From an uncultured Pseudodesulfovibrio sp. (GTDB lineage Bacteria > Desulfobacterota > Desulfovibrionia > Desulfovibrionales > Desulfovibrionaceae), in contig NZ_OY782498.1 in the NCBI RefSeq assembly GCF_963677845.1, forward strand, positions 3,417,518 to 3,481,517: a DNA stretch of 64,000 bases, in the 5' to 3' direction. The notes below the pieces were generated by a model that was given only the letters and a program-made list of their open reading frames with translations, ran no database searches and was not told the origin of the DNA. How positions within the stretch are numbered: the first letter of the stretch is position 1; each line of letters starts with the position of its first letter. This document shows, one piece after another, positions 18,270 to 26,828 of the stretch. A program made the translations under genes and the position numbers.

Positions 18270-19379
18270 ATGAATGTACCCCGTAATAGTATTATCTGGA
18301 ACATGACGCGAAAATGTAATTTTCGCTGTGAATATTGCTATTTCCCGCATGACAACACCCCGGTAACAGAGACTCTGCCAGCCGAACGCATCAAGGACTT
18401 TCTCGATAATACCGGGGAAGTCTGGAAGGTGGGACTGACCGGTGGTGAGCCGTTTATTTATCCGAATTTTGTAGATGTCTGCGAGGTCTTGACCTCTTCG
18501 CATATCATCGGTGTGGATACGAACCTGTCTGTGTCCTCCAAAGTCAGGGAATTTGCCGAGCGTATCGACCCGAACCGGGTGCATAATTTGTACGTGGCTT
18601 TGCACATCGAGGAGCGTGAGAGGATCAAGGGCGTGGATGCCTTTATCAGGAATGCACAGCTTCTGATGGAAAAGGGTTTTGAGATTATCGTCAATTATGT
18701 GGTCCATCCAACGTTGGAAGGTCGTTTTCAGGAAGATCGGGATTTCTATGCCAGTCATGGCATTACCATCACGCCTCGTCCGTTCAAAGGCGAACATGAG
18801 GGGCGGCGGTACCCAGAGGCCTATGGAGATCGGGCGCAGGTTATTTTTGGAGATCACCCCGAACAGGGCAAAAAGGTCGCTTTCAATTTTTATGGTGTTC
18901 CCTGTTCCGCAGGGCGGACCTTGTTGCGTTTGGAACCGGACGGAACCATCTTCCGGTGTCCCGGCGATAAAACAGTGCTCGGTAACGTCATGGATACGGT
19001 CACGCTGTATGAAGGGCATGAACCGTGTATCAAGAAGCGGTGCCCCTGTCGTGGGTTGGACCATGTTCAGTTGACCGATTTCGAAGCGCATATGGTGGAC
19101 GGTGTTCAGTATGCCGTGGTGGCTGATAATGAACAGTCCCGGTTCGCATTCGAGCAGGCCGTTGTGTTGGTGCCAAATGATCCGTGTGCCGAGAATAATC
19201 TTGGCGTGTTGGCGTGGCGTCAGGGCGATCAAAAGGATGCTCTTATCCATTTTGAAAACGCACTCACGAGCGTGCCAGATAACGCTCTTTATATTCGTAA
19301 TCGCGACGGTGCACAGGCCGCACAAGCCGACTTTGATCCGCAGATATGTCTGGATGTGAATTCTGATTTAACAAAGTAG
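18270..19379 (+). CDS. Radical SAM protein with TPR-like tail
   Basis: A 369-residue radical SAM enzyme. The cluster motif CNFRCEYC (Cx3Cx2C) is near residue 15 and the AdoMet-binding GGEP motif follows in GLTGGEPFIYP. More cysteines at CSAGRT, FRCPGDK and KKRCPCRGLD suggest an auxiliary Fe-S cluster, as in SPASM-like enzymes. The last 75 residues (RFAFEQAVVLVPNDP onward) form two TPR-like helix pairs. The substrate is unknown. ATG at 18270 with GGAGG at 18254-18258. The frame is open to 18162 but the extra part lacks coding character. It is followed by a glycosyltransferase pair. Confidence 0.82.
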   Translation: MNVPRNSIIWNMTRKCNFRCEYCYFPHDNTPVTETLPAERIKDFLDNTGEVWKVGLTGGEPFIYPNFVDVCEVLTSSHIIGVDTNLSVSSKVREFAERIDPNRVHNLYVALHIEERERIKGVDAFIRNAQLLMEKGFEIIVNYVVHPTLEGRFQEDRDFYASHGITITPRPFKGEHEGRRYPEAYGDRAQVIFGDHPEQGKKVAFNFYGVPCSAGRTLLRLEPDGTIFRCPGDKTVLGNVMDTVTLYEGHEPCIKKRCPCRGLDHVQLTDFEAHMVDGVQYAVVADNEQSRFAFEQAVVLVPNDPCAENNLGVLAWRQGDQKDALIHFENALTSVPDNALYIRNRDGAQAAQADFDPQICLDVNSDLTK

Positions 19380-19467
19380 AGGTGGCGTCATGCCCGAATC
19401 TCGGGTAAAGGACGCTGTGTTGGCTTTTCTGGACAGAATGGACCCAAGACGGTAACGTCACGCCGTT

Positions 19468-19497
19468 GCCGAAATAGGATGATATTCGGCGTTTTTT
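19468..19497 (+). terminator. Probable terminator after the radical SAM gene
   Basis: GCCGAAAT (19468-19475) pairs with the ATATTCGGC arm (19482-19490), followed by GTTTTTTATT. It lies just before the next gene. Confidence 0.5.
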
Positions 19498-19516
19498 ATT
19501 GCCGTAGACAAACGAT

Positions 19517-20725
19517 ATGGAATCGAAAGCATATAATATACTCATGTATTCCCATGACACTTATGGTCTGGGACATATTCGGCGTACCATGGCTATCGCC
19601 AGGAATTTGGTGGCGCAGGATGTGAACATTCTCATTGTTACCGGTTCCCCCATTGTTGGGCGATACACTATGCCCAAGGGTATTGATTTCGTCCGTATGC
19701 CCGGCATGATCAAGAAAACCAACGCCATTTACGTCCCCCATTCCATTAAGGTCGACCCCAAGATCGCCATTTCTATCCGTAAGAACATTATTTCTGCCAC
19801 GGCCAAAGCGTTCAAGCCGGACCTTTTTGTCGTGGACAAAGTGCCTACCGGCCTTAAAGGTGAGGTTCTGCCTACCTTGAAGTGGATCAGGAAGAATCTG
19901 CCATGTACCCGCGTGGTACTTGGTTTGCGTGATATCCTGGATGATGCAGCGTCCACCCGTGCCGACTGGAAACGCAAGCAGTTTCCCGAGGTTCTGCGAG
20001 ATCTTTATTCCGAGATTTGGGTGTACGGCTACAAAGCCATGTATAATCCAATCACCGAATATGCCTTCCCGGATGATATAGCGGCAAAGACGGTTTTTAC
20101 GGGCTACATCCCACGTAAAGCCCCGCGTACCCGTAAGGTCAGGCGCAAACACAAGCAGGTGGTTGTTACCATCGGCGGTGGCGGCGACGGTTACAACGTG
20201 TTGGATACCTATCTCAAGATGCTTGAGACAAACGGTACCGTTGATTTCAAGACGCTTATGATTACTGGTCCGTTTCTCTCACCAGAGCGGTTGGACGAAT
20301 TGGCTGACCGTGCTCGTGCTCTTAAGGTTCAGATCAAGCCATTTGTGCGGAACATGGAAAAGCGCATGGCCAAGGCTGATCTGGTGGTTTCCATGGGTGG
20401 CTACAATACCATGTGCGAAATTTTGTCCCTGAAGAAGCCAGCCTTGATTATTCCCCGCGACAATCCGCGTCAGGAACAGCTTATTCGTGCTACTGTCTTT
20501 AAAAAACGTGGGCTGTGTGATTTTATCAAGTGGGGCGAAGTCACGCCCGAAACCATGCGAAAAAAGATCAATGGCCTGTTGGAAGACCCGACCCCCTACA
20601 CCGCTGAACTCGAAACCTTTGCCATGACCGGTCTGGAAGTCATGCGTGAACGGCTTGAATACTTTCGAGAGCATTGCTTCTCTGAAGAAATATCCGAAGA
20701 AAACAGCGAAAGAGACTCCTCATAA
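19517..20725 (+). CDS. MurG/GT28-like glycosyltransferase family protein
   Basis: A 402-residue GT-B protein. The N-terminal motif SHDTYGLGHIRRTMAIA resembles the glycan-binding loop of MurG-type enzymes, and the C-terminal half has the GT28-like donor site: TIGGGGDGYN, then MGGYNTMCEIL and RDNPRQEQL. It probably transfers a sugar during surface glycan assembly; a role in peptidoglycan is less likely because murG normally lies in the dcw cluster. The stop overlaps the next start as TAATG. Confidence 0.8.
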   Translation: MESKAYNILMYSHDTYGLGHIRRTMAIARNLVAQDVNILIVTGSPIVGRYTMPKGIDFVRMPGMIKKTNAIYVPHSIKVDPKIAISIRKNIISATAKAFKPDLFVVDKVPTGLKGEVLPTLKWIRKNLPCTRVVLGLRDILDDAASTRADWKRKQFPEVLRDLYSEIWVYGYKAMYNPITEYAFPDDIAAKTVFTGYIPRKAPRTRKVRRKHKQVVVTIGGGGDGYNVLDTYLKMLETNGTVDFKTLMITGPFLSPERLDELADRARALKVQIKPFVRNMEKRMAKADLVVSMGGYNTMCEILSLKKPALIIPRDNPRQEQLIRATVFKKRGLCDFIKWGEVTPETMRKKINGLLEDPTPYTAELETFAMTGLEVMRERLEYFREHCFSEEISEENSERDSS

Positions 20726-21996
20726 TGACGACCGAATCCAAAAAGAAAACCCTTGGCATGGTGCTCAAGGGGTATCCGCGCATTTCCGAGACATTTATTT
20801 CCAACGAAATTCGTTTGCTTGAAGAGATGGGATTTAATATCCACATCTATTCCATGCGCGCTCCTCGCGAAAATTTTTCTCACAAGTCCATCAAGGCGAT
20901 CAAGGCCAAGGTCACATATCTGCCGTCTTCCATGATTTGGGGGCTTCCGGCCTTCCTTTGGTACAACATCCGTCTTTTTTGCAAAATGCCCAAGCGGTAC
21001 ATGGAATGTCTTAAGCTCATGAAGTCCCGTTTCGCGTTGGCTCCTAAAAAGTACACTTGGGTCAAGCATATGCTTCAAGCCGGGTACATAATGCAGAAAT
21101 CCGTGCTTGATGATGGTGTTGATCTGGCTCATATGCATGGCCATTTTGCGCATACGCCGACAACCGTCACCATGTACGCCGCTTTCCTTGCCGGTATACC
21201 GTTTTCTTTTACGGCCCATGCCAAGGACATCTACACTCAGGACCCGCGTCGTATTCAGGACAAAGTTGATCGGGCCAAGTTTGTGGTCACCTGTACAAAA
21301 TACAATGCCAATCATCTTGAAAAGACTGTAGGCGGAAAGAAGCCTATCCATTGTGTGTATCACGGTATTAATCTTGACCTGTTTTCACCCAATGGGCGTG
21401 GAATCAAAGCCAAGACGCCGTATCATATTTTGACGGTGGCTCGTTTTGTGGAAAAGAAAGGGCTGGATACTGTGCTTATGGCCCTCGCCAAGCTGCGGAG
21501 CGAAGGGCTTGATTTTCGTTACACTCTTGTGGGCGAGGGTAAGGCCAAATTCAATCGCAAGATCGAAAAGCTTATTCAGGATCTTGGTCTTAATGATGTG
21601 ACCACATTGACCGGCACTATTACTCACGATGACGTTATCGAGTTGCTCGGTTCGTCCGATTGTTTCACCTTGGGGTGTCGTGAAGCCAAGGACGGAGATC
21701 GTGATGGCATCCCCAACGTGGTGGCCGAATCCATGGCAACGGGTGTGCCTGTTACTGCCACAGATGTGTCCGGTGTTCCCGAATTGGTGGTTCACGAAGA
21801 AACCGGCCTGCTTTGTCCATCCAACGATGTAGACGCTTTGGCCGACATTATTCGTCGGTCCCTCACTGACGACGAATTGCGCGCCCGGATTATTCCTGCT
21901 GCCAATGCGACAGTGCATGAGCTTTTCAACAACAAGAAGCTCATCAACACATTGGGGGAAATATACAAGTCGCATGGCGTTCCCTGTTCCAAATAG
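20725..21996 (+). CDS. GT4-family glycosyltransferase
   Basis: A 423-residue GT-B enzyme of family GT4: acceptor-side motif LKGYPRISETFISNEI, the helix region FTAHAKDIYTQD, YHGINLDLF at the hinge, LTVARFVEKKGLD, and the donor-binding GIPNVVAESMATGVPV...GVPELV. The E-x7-E catalytic pattern is partly visible. It is translationally coupled to the GT28-like gene (TAATG), so both probably act on one glycan. A strong terminator follows at 22146. Confidence 0.88.
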   Translation: MTTESKKKTLGMVLKGYPRISETFISNEIRLLEEMGFNIHIYSMRAPRENFSHKSIKAIKAKVTYLPSSMIWGLPAFLWYNIRLFCKMPKRYMECLKLMKSRFALAPKKYTWVKHMLQAGYIMQKSVLDDGVDLAHMHGHFAHTPTTVTMYAAFLAGIPFSFTAHAKDIYTQDPRRIQDKVDRAKFVVTCTKYNANHLEKTVGGKKPIHCVYHGINLDLFSPNGRGIKAKTPYHILTVARFVEKKGLDTVLMALAKLRSEGLDFRYTLVGEGKAKFNRKIEKLIQDLGLNDVTTLTGTITHDDVIELLGSSDCFTLGCREAKDGDRDGIPNVVAESMATGVPVTATDVSGVPELVVHEETGLLCPSNDVDALADIIRRSLTDDELRARIIPAANATVHELFNNKKLINTLGEIYKSHGVPCSK

Positions 21997-22090
21997 GAAG
22001 AGTGCCTGCCGGCGGCCTCCTTCGGAGAGACAAGGGCGCTGCCCTTGACCCGCCAAAGGGCGACCCCCTTTGGAATCCCATGTCGCCTTC
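21997..22090. repeat. Intergenic hairpin repeat after the GT4 gene
   Basis: CTGCCGGCGGCCTCC, GGGCGCTGCCC, CAAAGGGCGACCCCCTTTGG and TCGCCTTCGGCGA hairpins in a row: a drifted copy of the block after rocD (11400-11530). Confidence 0.55.
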
Positions 22091-22145
22091 GGCGAAGTAT
22101 GTAACTGTTATGGTTACGATTTGAGTTAAAGAAATGATTTATGCG

Positions 22146-22181
22146 GCGCATCATGTTTTTAAGCATGGTGCGCTTTTTTTT
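22146..22181 (+). terminator. Rho-independent terminator of the glycosyltransferase pair
   Basis: GCGCATCATG (22146-22155) pairs with CATGGTGCGC (22164-22173) with one G-U pair and an 8-base loop, followed by eight T. Confidence 0.85.
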
Positions 22182-22204
22182 GTGCTTGATGGATTGCCTT
22201 TCGC

Positions 22205-22325
22205 CGAAGGCGGCACAAAAAGTTTAGGAAGGAAAGAGGGATAGGGGGTCTGGGGGAAAGGGAGAGAGGGAAGCCCTTTTCAAAGGGTTCCTTCTCTCCC
22301 TTTCCCCCAGCCGCCGGAGGCATCT
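22205..22325. repeat. Long GGGGGAAAGGGAGAG hairpin repeat
   Basis: Arms at 22252-22278 and 22283-22309 form a long stem around CCTTTTCAAAGGG. It is flanked by CGCCGAAGGCGGCACAAAAA and GCCGCCGGAGGC, as at 11.6 kb. It abuts the metW stop. Confidence 0.65.
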
Positions 22326-22326
22326 T

Positions 22327-22932
22327 CTATCCCTTACTCTGTCCCAACATGAAAATGCCGAAGGTGGCAAAGAGGTTGGGCAGGAAGGTAATGACTCGAC
22401 CTTTTTCATCGTGGTGGTAGGTGGAAATGGCAACTTCCTTGACGATAGGCACTTTCATGCCCTCGCAAAACCGGAGAAAGTCGGTGATAGGTATGACCCG
22501 AATGTTAGGGGTGTTGTACCACTCGTAGGGGAGCTCCTTGGACATGGGCGCACGTCCTGTGAAGAACATCTGAAGCCGGTTCTTGTAGTGGGTGAAATTG
22601 GGGAACGAGACAATTCCGAGCTTGCCGACCCGAAGCATGTCCCGGATACAGGTTTCGGGATCGGATACCTGCATGAGCGCTTGGGATAAAATGATGTAGT
22701 CGAAGGCATTGTCGGGGTAATCTTCGAGTTCTTCGTAGATGTCGCCGTGAATGACGGATAGCCCCTTGGAAATGGCTTGGCCTGCAGCATCTTCGTCGAT
22801 TTCTATACCCGTGCCGATGATGTGTTTTTCTTGCGTGAGGTAACTGAGCAGAGAGCCGGTTCTGCAACCGAGATCGAGTACTTTGCTGCCCGGTTTTATC
22901 CATGACGCAATGACTTGAAGATCAAAACGCAT
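22327..22932 (-). CDS. metW: Methionine biosynthesis protein MetW
   Basis: A 201-residue methyltransferase-fold protein. The AdoMet-site motif VLDLGCRTGSLLSYL is near residue 18, followed by GIEIDED and the family-specific blocks QALMQVSDPE and FPNFTHYKNRLQ. MetW works with MetX in making O-acylhomoserine. It starts at ATG 22932, overlapping the metX stop by one base (TAATG), so the two are translationally coupled. No SAM-riboswitch-like structure was seen near the pair. Confidence 0.92.
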   Translation of the reverse strand: MRFDLQVIASWIKPGSKVLDLGCRTGSLLSYLTQEKHIIGTGIEIDEDAAGQAISKGLSVIHGDIYEELEDYPDNAFDYIILSQALMQVSDPETCIRDMLRVGKLGIVSFPNFTHYKNRLQMFFTGRAPMSKELPYEWYNTPNIRVIPITDFLRFCEGMKVPIVKEVAISTYHHDEKGRVITFLPNLFATFGIFMLGQSKG

Positions 22933-24110
22933 TATTTGTCCCCCGTGATTTCGTTGCTGACCCGATTGAGAAAGCCGGAGAGCAGCCCGTTGAGGCGATC
23001 ATTGGGCAACAGAAATGCATCGTGACCCCATGGTGCTTCGATTTCGCAGAAACTGACATCCAGCCCGTTCTTTTTCATGGCTTTGACCATGGCCTTGGAT
23101 TGGTAGGTCGGATAGAGCCAGTCCGATGTGAATGAGATAACCAGATAGCGGCATGATGCGCGGGAAAATGCTGAGACGAGAGACCCTTCGCCGTGCTGGT
23201 TTTCCAAATTGAAATAGTCGGCGGCCTTGGTCAGATAGAGGAAAGAATTGGCGTCGAATCGATCAACAAATTTATTGCCTTGATAACGCAAATAGCTTTC
23301 GACCTGAAAATCGGCCTCGAAATCAAAGGAAAGTTCGACGCGATCCTGAAGTCGGCGGTCGAATTTGTGGCGCATGGATTCATCGGACAGATAGGTGATG
23401 TGTCCGACCATGCGGGCCACGGCCAGCCCATGCTCGGGGCGGCCAGTCTCGTAATAATCGCCCTTGTTCCATGTGGGGTCGGCCATGATGGCTTGCCGCG
23501 CGACTTCGTTGAAGGCGATGGCTTGGGCCGAGTGCTTGGTGGTGGTGGCGAGTGGCAGGGCAGCCCGGACTCGGTCGGGATACCGTACAGACCATTCAAG
23601 GACTTGCATGCCGCCGACGGAACCGCCTGCAACGGCCAAAAGTGTGTCGATGCCGAGGTGATCGACAAGCCGACGCTGGCAGCGCACCATGTCGCCGATA
23701 GTTACCACCGGGAAAGAGGTTCCGTATGGGTGGGTGGTTTCCGGGTTGCGTGTCATCGGTCCGGTGGACCCCATGCACCCGCCAATGGTGTTGGAACAAA
23801 TGATGAAATATTTGTCCGTGTCGATGGGCTTGCCCGGTCCGACCATGAGATCCCACCAACCTGGCTTGGGATCTTCTTCATTGTAATATCCGGCAACATG
23901 GGAGTCACCGGTCAGGGCGTGACAAACGAGGATGGCGTTGGACTTGTCCTCGTTCAGCGTGCCGCAGGTCTCATAGGCCAGTGTTACCGATGGCAGAATG
24001 CGGCCTGAGTCCAGAGTCAGTCCAGAACCGCCTTCGTCAAATGTGAAGGCCTCTTTCTTGACCAGTCCCACGGATGGCCCGTCAGCATTGTGTTCAATAT
24101 ATTCGCTCAT
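22932..24110 (-). CDS. metX: Homoserine O-acetyltransferase
   Basis: An alpha/beta-hydrolase-fold enzyme of 392 residues that acylates homoserine in the first committed step of methionine synthesis. The nucleophile elbow GGSVGGMQVLEW carries the catalytic Ser, and the late Asp and His are in the segments SDWLYPT and WGHDAF. Family marks include CHALTGDSH and SNTIGGCMGSTGP. Whether it uses acetyl- or succinyl-CoA cannot be told from annotation logic alone. ATG at 24110 is preferred; the frame is open to a TTG at 24146. Confidence 0.92.
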   Translation of the reverse strand: MSEYIEHNADGPSVGLVKKEAFTFDEGGSGLTLDSGRILPSVTLAYETCGTLNEDKSNAILVCHALTGDSHVAGYYNEEDPKPGWWDLMVGPGKPIDTDKYFIICSNTIGGCMGSTGPMTRNPETTHPYGTSFPVVTIGDMVRCQRRLVDHLGIDTLLAVAGGSVGGMQVLEWSVRYPDRVRAALPLATTTKHSAQAIAFNEVARQAIMADPTWNKGDYYETGRPEHGLAVARMVGHITYLSDESMRHKFDRRLQDRVELSFDFEADFQVESYLRYQGNKFVDRFDANSFLYLTKAADYFNLENQHGEGSLVSAFSRASCRYLVISFTSDWLYPTYQSKAMVKAMKKNGLDVSFCEIEAPWGHDAFLLPNDRLNGLLSGFLNRVSNEITGDK

Positions 24111-24157
24111 GCCCGTGAAAGTACGGCAGAGCGGTTTGAGGGTCAATGGGCAGGCTG

Positions 24158-24568
24158 TCAGAACTCGTTGTTCATGATCTTTAGACAGCGTAACAGGGTG
24201 TCGTGGTCTTCAGGTGGACAAGCTCCGACGAGTTCTTCGGTCAGCTGCAAATGCAGCCTGTCGTGTTCTTCGAAGAGGGCATCTCCCTTGTCCGTCAATT
24301 CGACGTTGATGGACCGACGGTCAGTGTCGTGGGGTTTGCGGCGGACGCATCCCTTTGACTCCAGCCTGTCCACAAGCACAGTCAGTGTACCAGTGGTGAT
24401 GCCCATGGCTTCGGCCAGCTCCTTCATACGCATGGCCCCATGGATGCCGAGAATTTCCAGAGTATGCATTTGTGGCAGGGTCATGCCTTTTTCCCGTACC
24501 ACATCGTGTTCCCACGATGAGAGTTTTTCAAAGAATTCGATAATGGCGTGGTTGATTTTGTTGATCAT
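24158..24568 (-). CDS. MarR-family transcriptional regulator
   Basis: A 136-residue winged-helix repressor. The recognition helix region is MKELAEAMGITTGTLTVLVDRLESKG, and the wing RRKPHDTDRRSINVELTDKG is canonical MarR. It lies 9 bases downstream of the His-rich transporter gene, so the pair is an operon and the regulator probably controls that transporter. The paired palindromes at 25347 and 25379 are candidate operators. metX follows 47 bases downstream and may share the transcript. Confidence 0.88.
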   Translation of the reverse strand: MINKINHAIIEFFEKLSSWEHDVVREKGMTLPQMHTLEILGIHGAMRMKELAEAMGITTGTLTVLVDRLESKGCVRRKPHDTDRRSINVELTDKGDALFEEHDRLHLQLTEELVGACPPEDHDTLLRCLKIMNNEF

Positions 24569-24577
24569 GGTCGTCTC

Positions 24578-25315
24578 CTAAGTCGTAGATGTATACAGAC
24601 TGTATGCACCAAAGGCTATGGTCATGACACCGGCAGTTCGCATGACCATAGGTTCGACCCAATCCTGTTCAAGCGTGCGAACGAAACCCGCCGCCTTGTA
24701 TATCGCATAGATGACTGTTCCAAGAGCGATGGCCGTGCCGATGGCATATGCACCGAATACCATAGTTCCTTTGAGCAGGCTCCCTGAGTCCAGAGCATAT
24801 GTATACATGATAGCCACTGTCGGACATGGCACGATCATGTTGACGAAACCAATGGAGAACAATCCCCACGTTGTGATGCTACGGGCAGAAGGAACCTTGT
24901 GCGTGTGGCCACAACTACCGTGGCCGTGCTGACATGTGTGTTCGTGCTCATCATTGTGTGAATGCGTATGCTCGTGGTTATGGTCATGGTCATGATTGTG
25001 CAGCAGGGAAGGTTTGACGATAAGGATGAGTCCAAGTGTAAGGAGTATCCCAAAGGTGATGATATCAATATAAAAAGAAAAGGATGCCGGGATGGTCAAA
25101 GAAATGGAACCGAGGGTCAGGCCGATGATAAGACAAGCAAGGGAAGTGCCGATAATGAATGCTGAGGTGAGGGAGAACACACGTTTCCCGTTTTTTTCGC
25201 CATACACAAATGGAGCCAGAACCAACCATGAGTGGCCGCATGGGTTTACGCCATGAACAAGGCCGAGCACGATGCTACTCTGAAGGGCTACCCAGAAAAT
25301 TGAATCTAAAGGCAT
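24578..25315 (-). CDS. Histidine-rich membrane transporter, probable Ni/Co (heavy-metal) exporter
   Basis: About 245 residues, six predicted membrane helices, with the substrate-site-like motif GLVHGVNPCGHSWL near the N-terminus and MIVPCPTVAIMY in the second half, repeating a pattern of the TauE/UreH/RcnA-like group. Between helices 3 and 4 is a His-rich loop (HNHDHDHNHEHTHSHNDEHE and more), typical of nickel/cobalt efflux proteins such as RcnA. ATG at 25315 with AAAGAGA upstream. It is cotranscribed with a MarR regulator. Metal specificity is inferred. Confidence 0.7.
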   Translation of the reverse strand: MPLDSIFWVALQSSIVLGLVHGVNPCGHSWLVLAPFVYGEKNGKRVFSLTSAFIIGTSLACLIIGLTLGSISLTIPASFSFYIDIITFGILLTLGLILIVKPSLLHNHDHDHNHEHTHSHNDEHEHTCQHGHGSCGHTHKVPSARSITTWGLFSIGFVNMIVPCPTVAIMYTYALDSGSLLKGTMVFGAYAIGTAIALGTVIYAIYKAAGFVRTLEQDWVEPMVMRTAGVMTIAFGAYSLYTSTT

Positions 25316-25346
25316 ATGAATCTCTTTTGTTTGAATGTGATATAGT

Positions 25347-25389
25347 TTGAATATCAAGATTCATAATTCTGGTTTAGTTTGATAGTCAA
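25347..25389. promoter_or_regulatory. Two TTGAnnnTCAA palindromes upstream of the transporter-marR operon
   Basis: TTGAATATCAA (25347-25357) and TTGATAGTCAA (25379-25389) lie 32 bases apart, three helical turns, on the same face of the DNA. Small palindromes of this form suit a MarR dimer. Their place directly before the operon makes autoregulation likely, not proven. Confidence 0.45.
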
Positions 25390-25400
25390 GGCAAAATGGC

Positions 25401-25435
25401 AAAAAGAAGGAAACGTCTGTAATCAACGTTTCCTT
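25401..25435 (-). terminator. Terminator of the ubiA-mscS operon
   Basis: On the minus strand AAGGAAACGT and ACGTTTCCTT form a 10-bp perfect stem with a 9-base loop, followed by CTTTTT. Arms at 25426-25435 and 25407-25416. Confidence 0.75.
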
Positions 25436-25493
25436 AGCGTTCTTAAAAACCGGTAAATCAGTATGTTATACGATCCCGACGAGGTTGGTTTTG

Positions 25494-26804
25494 TTATTTC
25501 GATTTTTCGTTGTTTTCCAGCGTTACTGCCAATTCCGAACCGGATTTGAGGAACAGGTCGCGCTGCGGGAACGGAAATTCAATGTCGTGCTCATGGAATA
25601 AATTCCATATATTGAGGAGGATTTCGCTTCGCACATTGGCGACACCGCTTTCCGCGTCGCTGATCCAGATGCGGAGTTGAAGGTCCACGGAATTGTCACC
25701 AAACCCCATGAGGCGAGAGGCCGGGGCTGGATTGCGGAGGGCGCGCTTGACGCCTGTGCATGCAGTAATCAGGAGCTCCAGTGCCTTTTCGACATCGGAG
25801 TCATAGGCAATGCCTACCGGAATTTTGATACGGACGTTTTTGTCTTTGTGGGTCCAGTTAATGACCTCGCCGGAAATGAGCAGCTCGTTGGGAATGAGAT
25901 ATTCCATTCCATCACGGGTGAGGATGGAGGCGTAGCGTCCGTGCATCTCGCTGACGACACCAAAGACCGTGCCGACCTCAATGGTGTCCCCTGGCTTGAT
26001 GGATTTGTCCATGAGCAAGAGAATGCCTGCCACATAGTTGGAAAAGATGGTTTTGAGGCCGAACCCGATACCAACACCGAGTGCGCTTGAAAAAATGGCG
26101 AGGCTGGTCAGGTCGATGCCCACGCTGGACATTGCGAACAGAATGGCCGCTGTATATAGCCCAGTCTTGACCGCTTTGGTCATGAGCACCTGAACCGAGG
26201 GAGACAATCCTGAAATGGCGTTAATACGGTTCGTGGCGAATTGAGCAACAATGACTGCGGCCTGGAGGAACAGTGCGGCCAGCGCCATGCCTTTGATGAC
26301 CCCAAAGGCCGTGAAGGACGTCTCGCCGACGGTGATGCGCAGGCCTTCCAGAAAACCCGTGATTGGGGAGAGCAACCCGAAGATGCTGAGGGCGGCGACG
26401 GTCCATACTATCACTGCCACGCCACGTGCGAGTGTGTGGTTGGGCATCATGCTTGTCAGGAAGCGGATAATGATCCAGGCCACAGCCAGATCGCTGGCTG
26501 CGTCAAGTACTCGGGGCGTTAAATCCATGGACCAGAATATCGCTGCGCAAACCTGCATTAAAACGATGAACAGGGCCACATTGCCAACGTCCACCAAGGC
26601 CCTGAGTAGGGAGCGGCCAAGGTCGTTTTCAATAGTATCGTCCACCCATGCGAACAAGCGGCGTTCCAGACCTCGCCAAAGAAGGACTGTCAACAGATAG
26701 GCACCGAAAACGCATCCCCATTGGGCGAGCATTACTCCGGTCAGTACCGTGGAGTGAAGCCAGTCATTCAGGAATTTGATCGCGAATTCTATTTTTTCTT
26801 GCAT
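25494..26804 (-). CDS. MscS-type mechanosensitive ion channel protein
   Basis: A 436-residue membrane protein with five or six N-terminal helices followed by the MscS pore and cytoplasmic vestibule. The pore helix is recognisable in FSSALGVGIGFGLKTIFSNYVAG, here with a Gly/Ala-poor second half, followed by the beta domain MDKSIKPGDTIEVG and the HGRYASILTRDGMEYLIPNE block typical of MscS. It should open under membrane tension to release solutes. ATG at 26804, 24 bases after the ubiA stop, in one operon. Confidence 0.9.
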   Translation of the reverse strand: MQEKIEFAIKFLNDWLHSTVLTGVMLAQWGCVFGAYLLTVLLWRGLERRLFAWVDDTIENDLGRSLLRALVDVGNVALFIVLMQVCAAIFWSMDLTPRVLDAASDLAVAWIIIRFLTSMMPNHTLARGVAVIVWTVAALSIFGLLSPITGFLEGLRITVGETSFTAFGVIKGMALAALFLQAAVIVAQFATNRINAISGLSPSVQVLMTKAVKTGLYTAAILFAMSSVGIDLTSLAIFSSALGVGIGFGLKTIFSNYVAGILLLMDKSIKPGDTIEVGTVFGVVSEMHGRYASILTRDGMEYLIPNELLISGEVINWTHKDKNVRIKIPVGIAYDSDVEKALELLITACTGVKRALRNPAPASRLMGFGDNSVDLQLRIWISDAESGVANVRSEILLNIWNLFHEHDIEFPFPQRDLFLKSGSELAVTLENNEKSK

Positions 26805-26828
26805 GGGCAGCCTTGTGTCCGATGAATG

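Noticed and set aside
24651-24670. tRNA-like GGTTCGACCC
   Set aside because: It lies within the exporter gene and no cloverleaf can be drawn around it.
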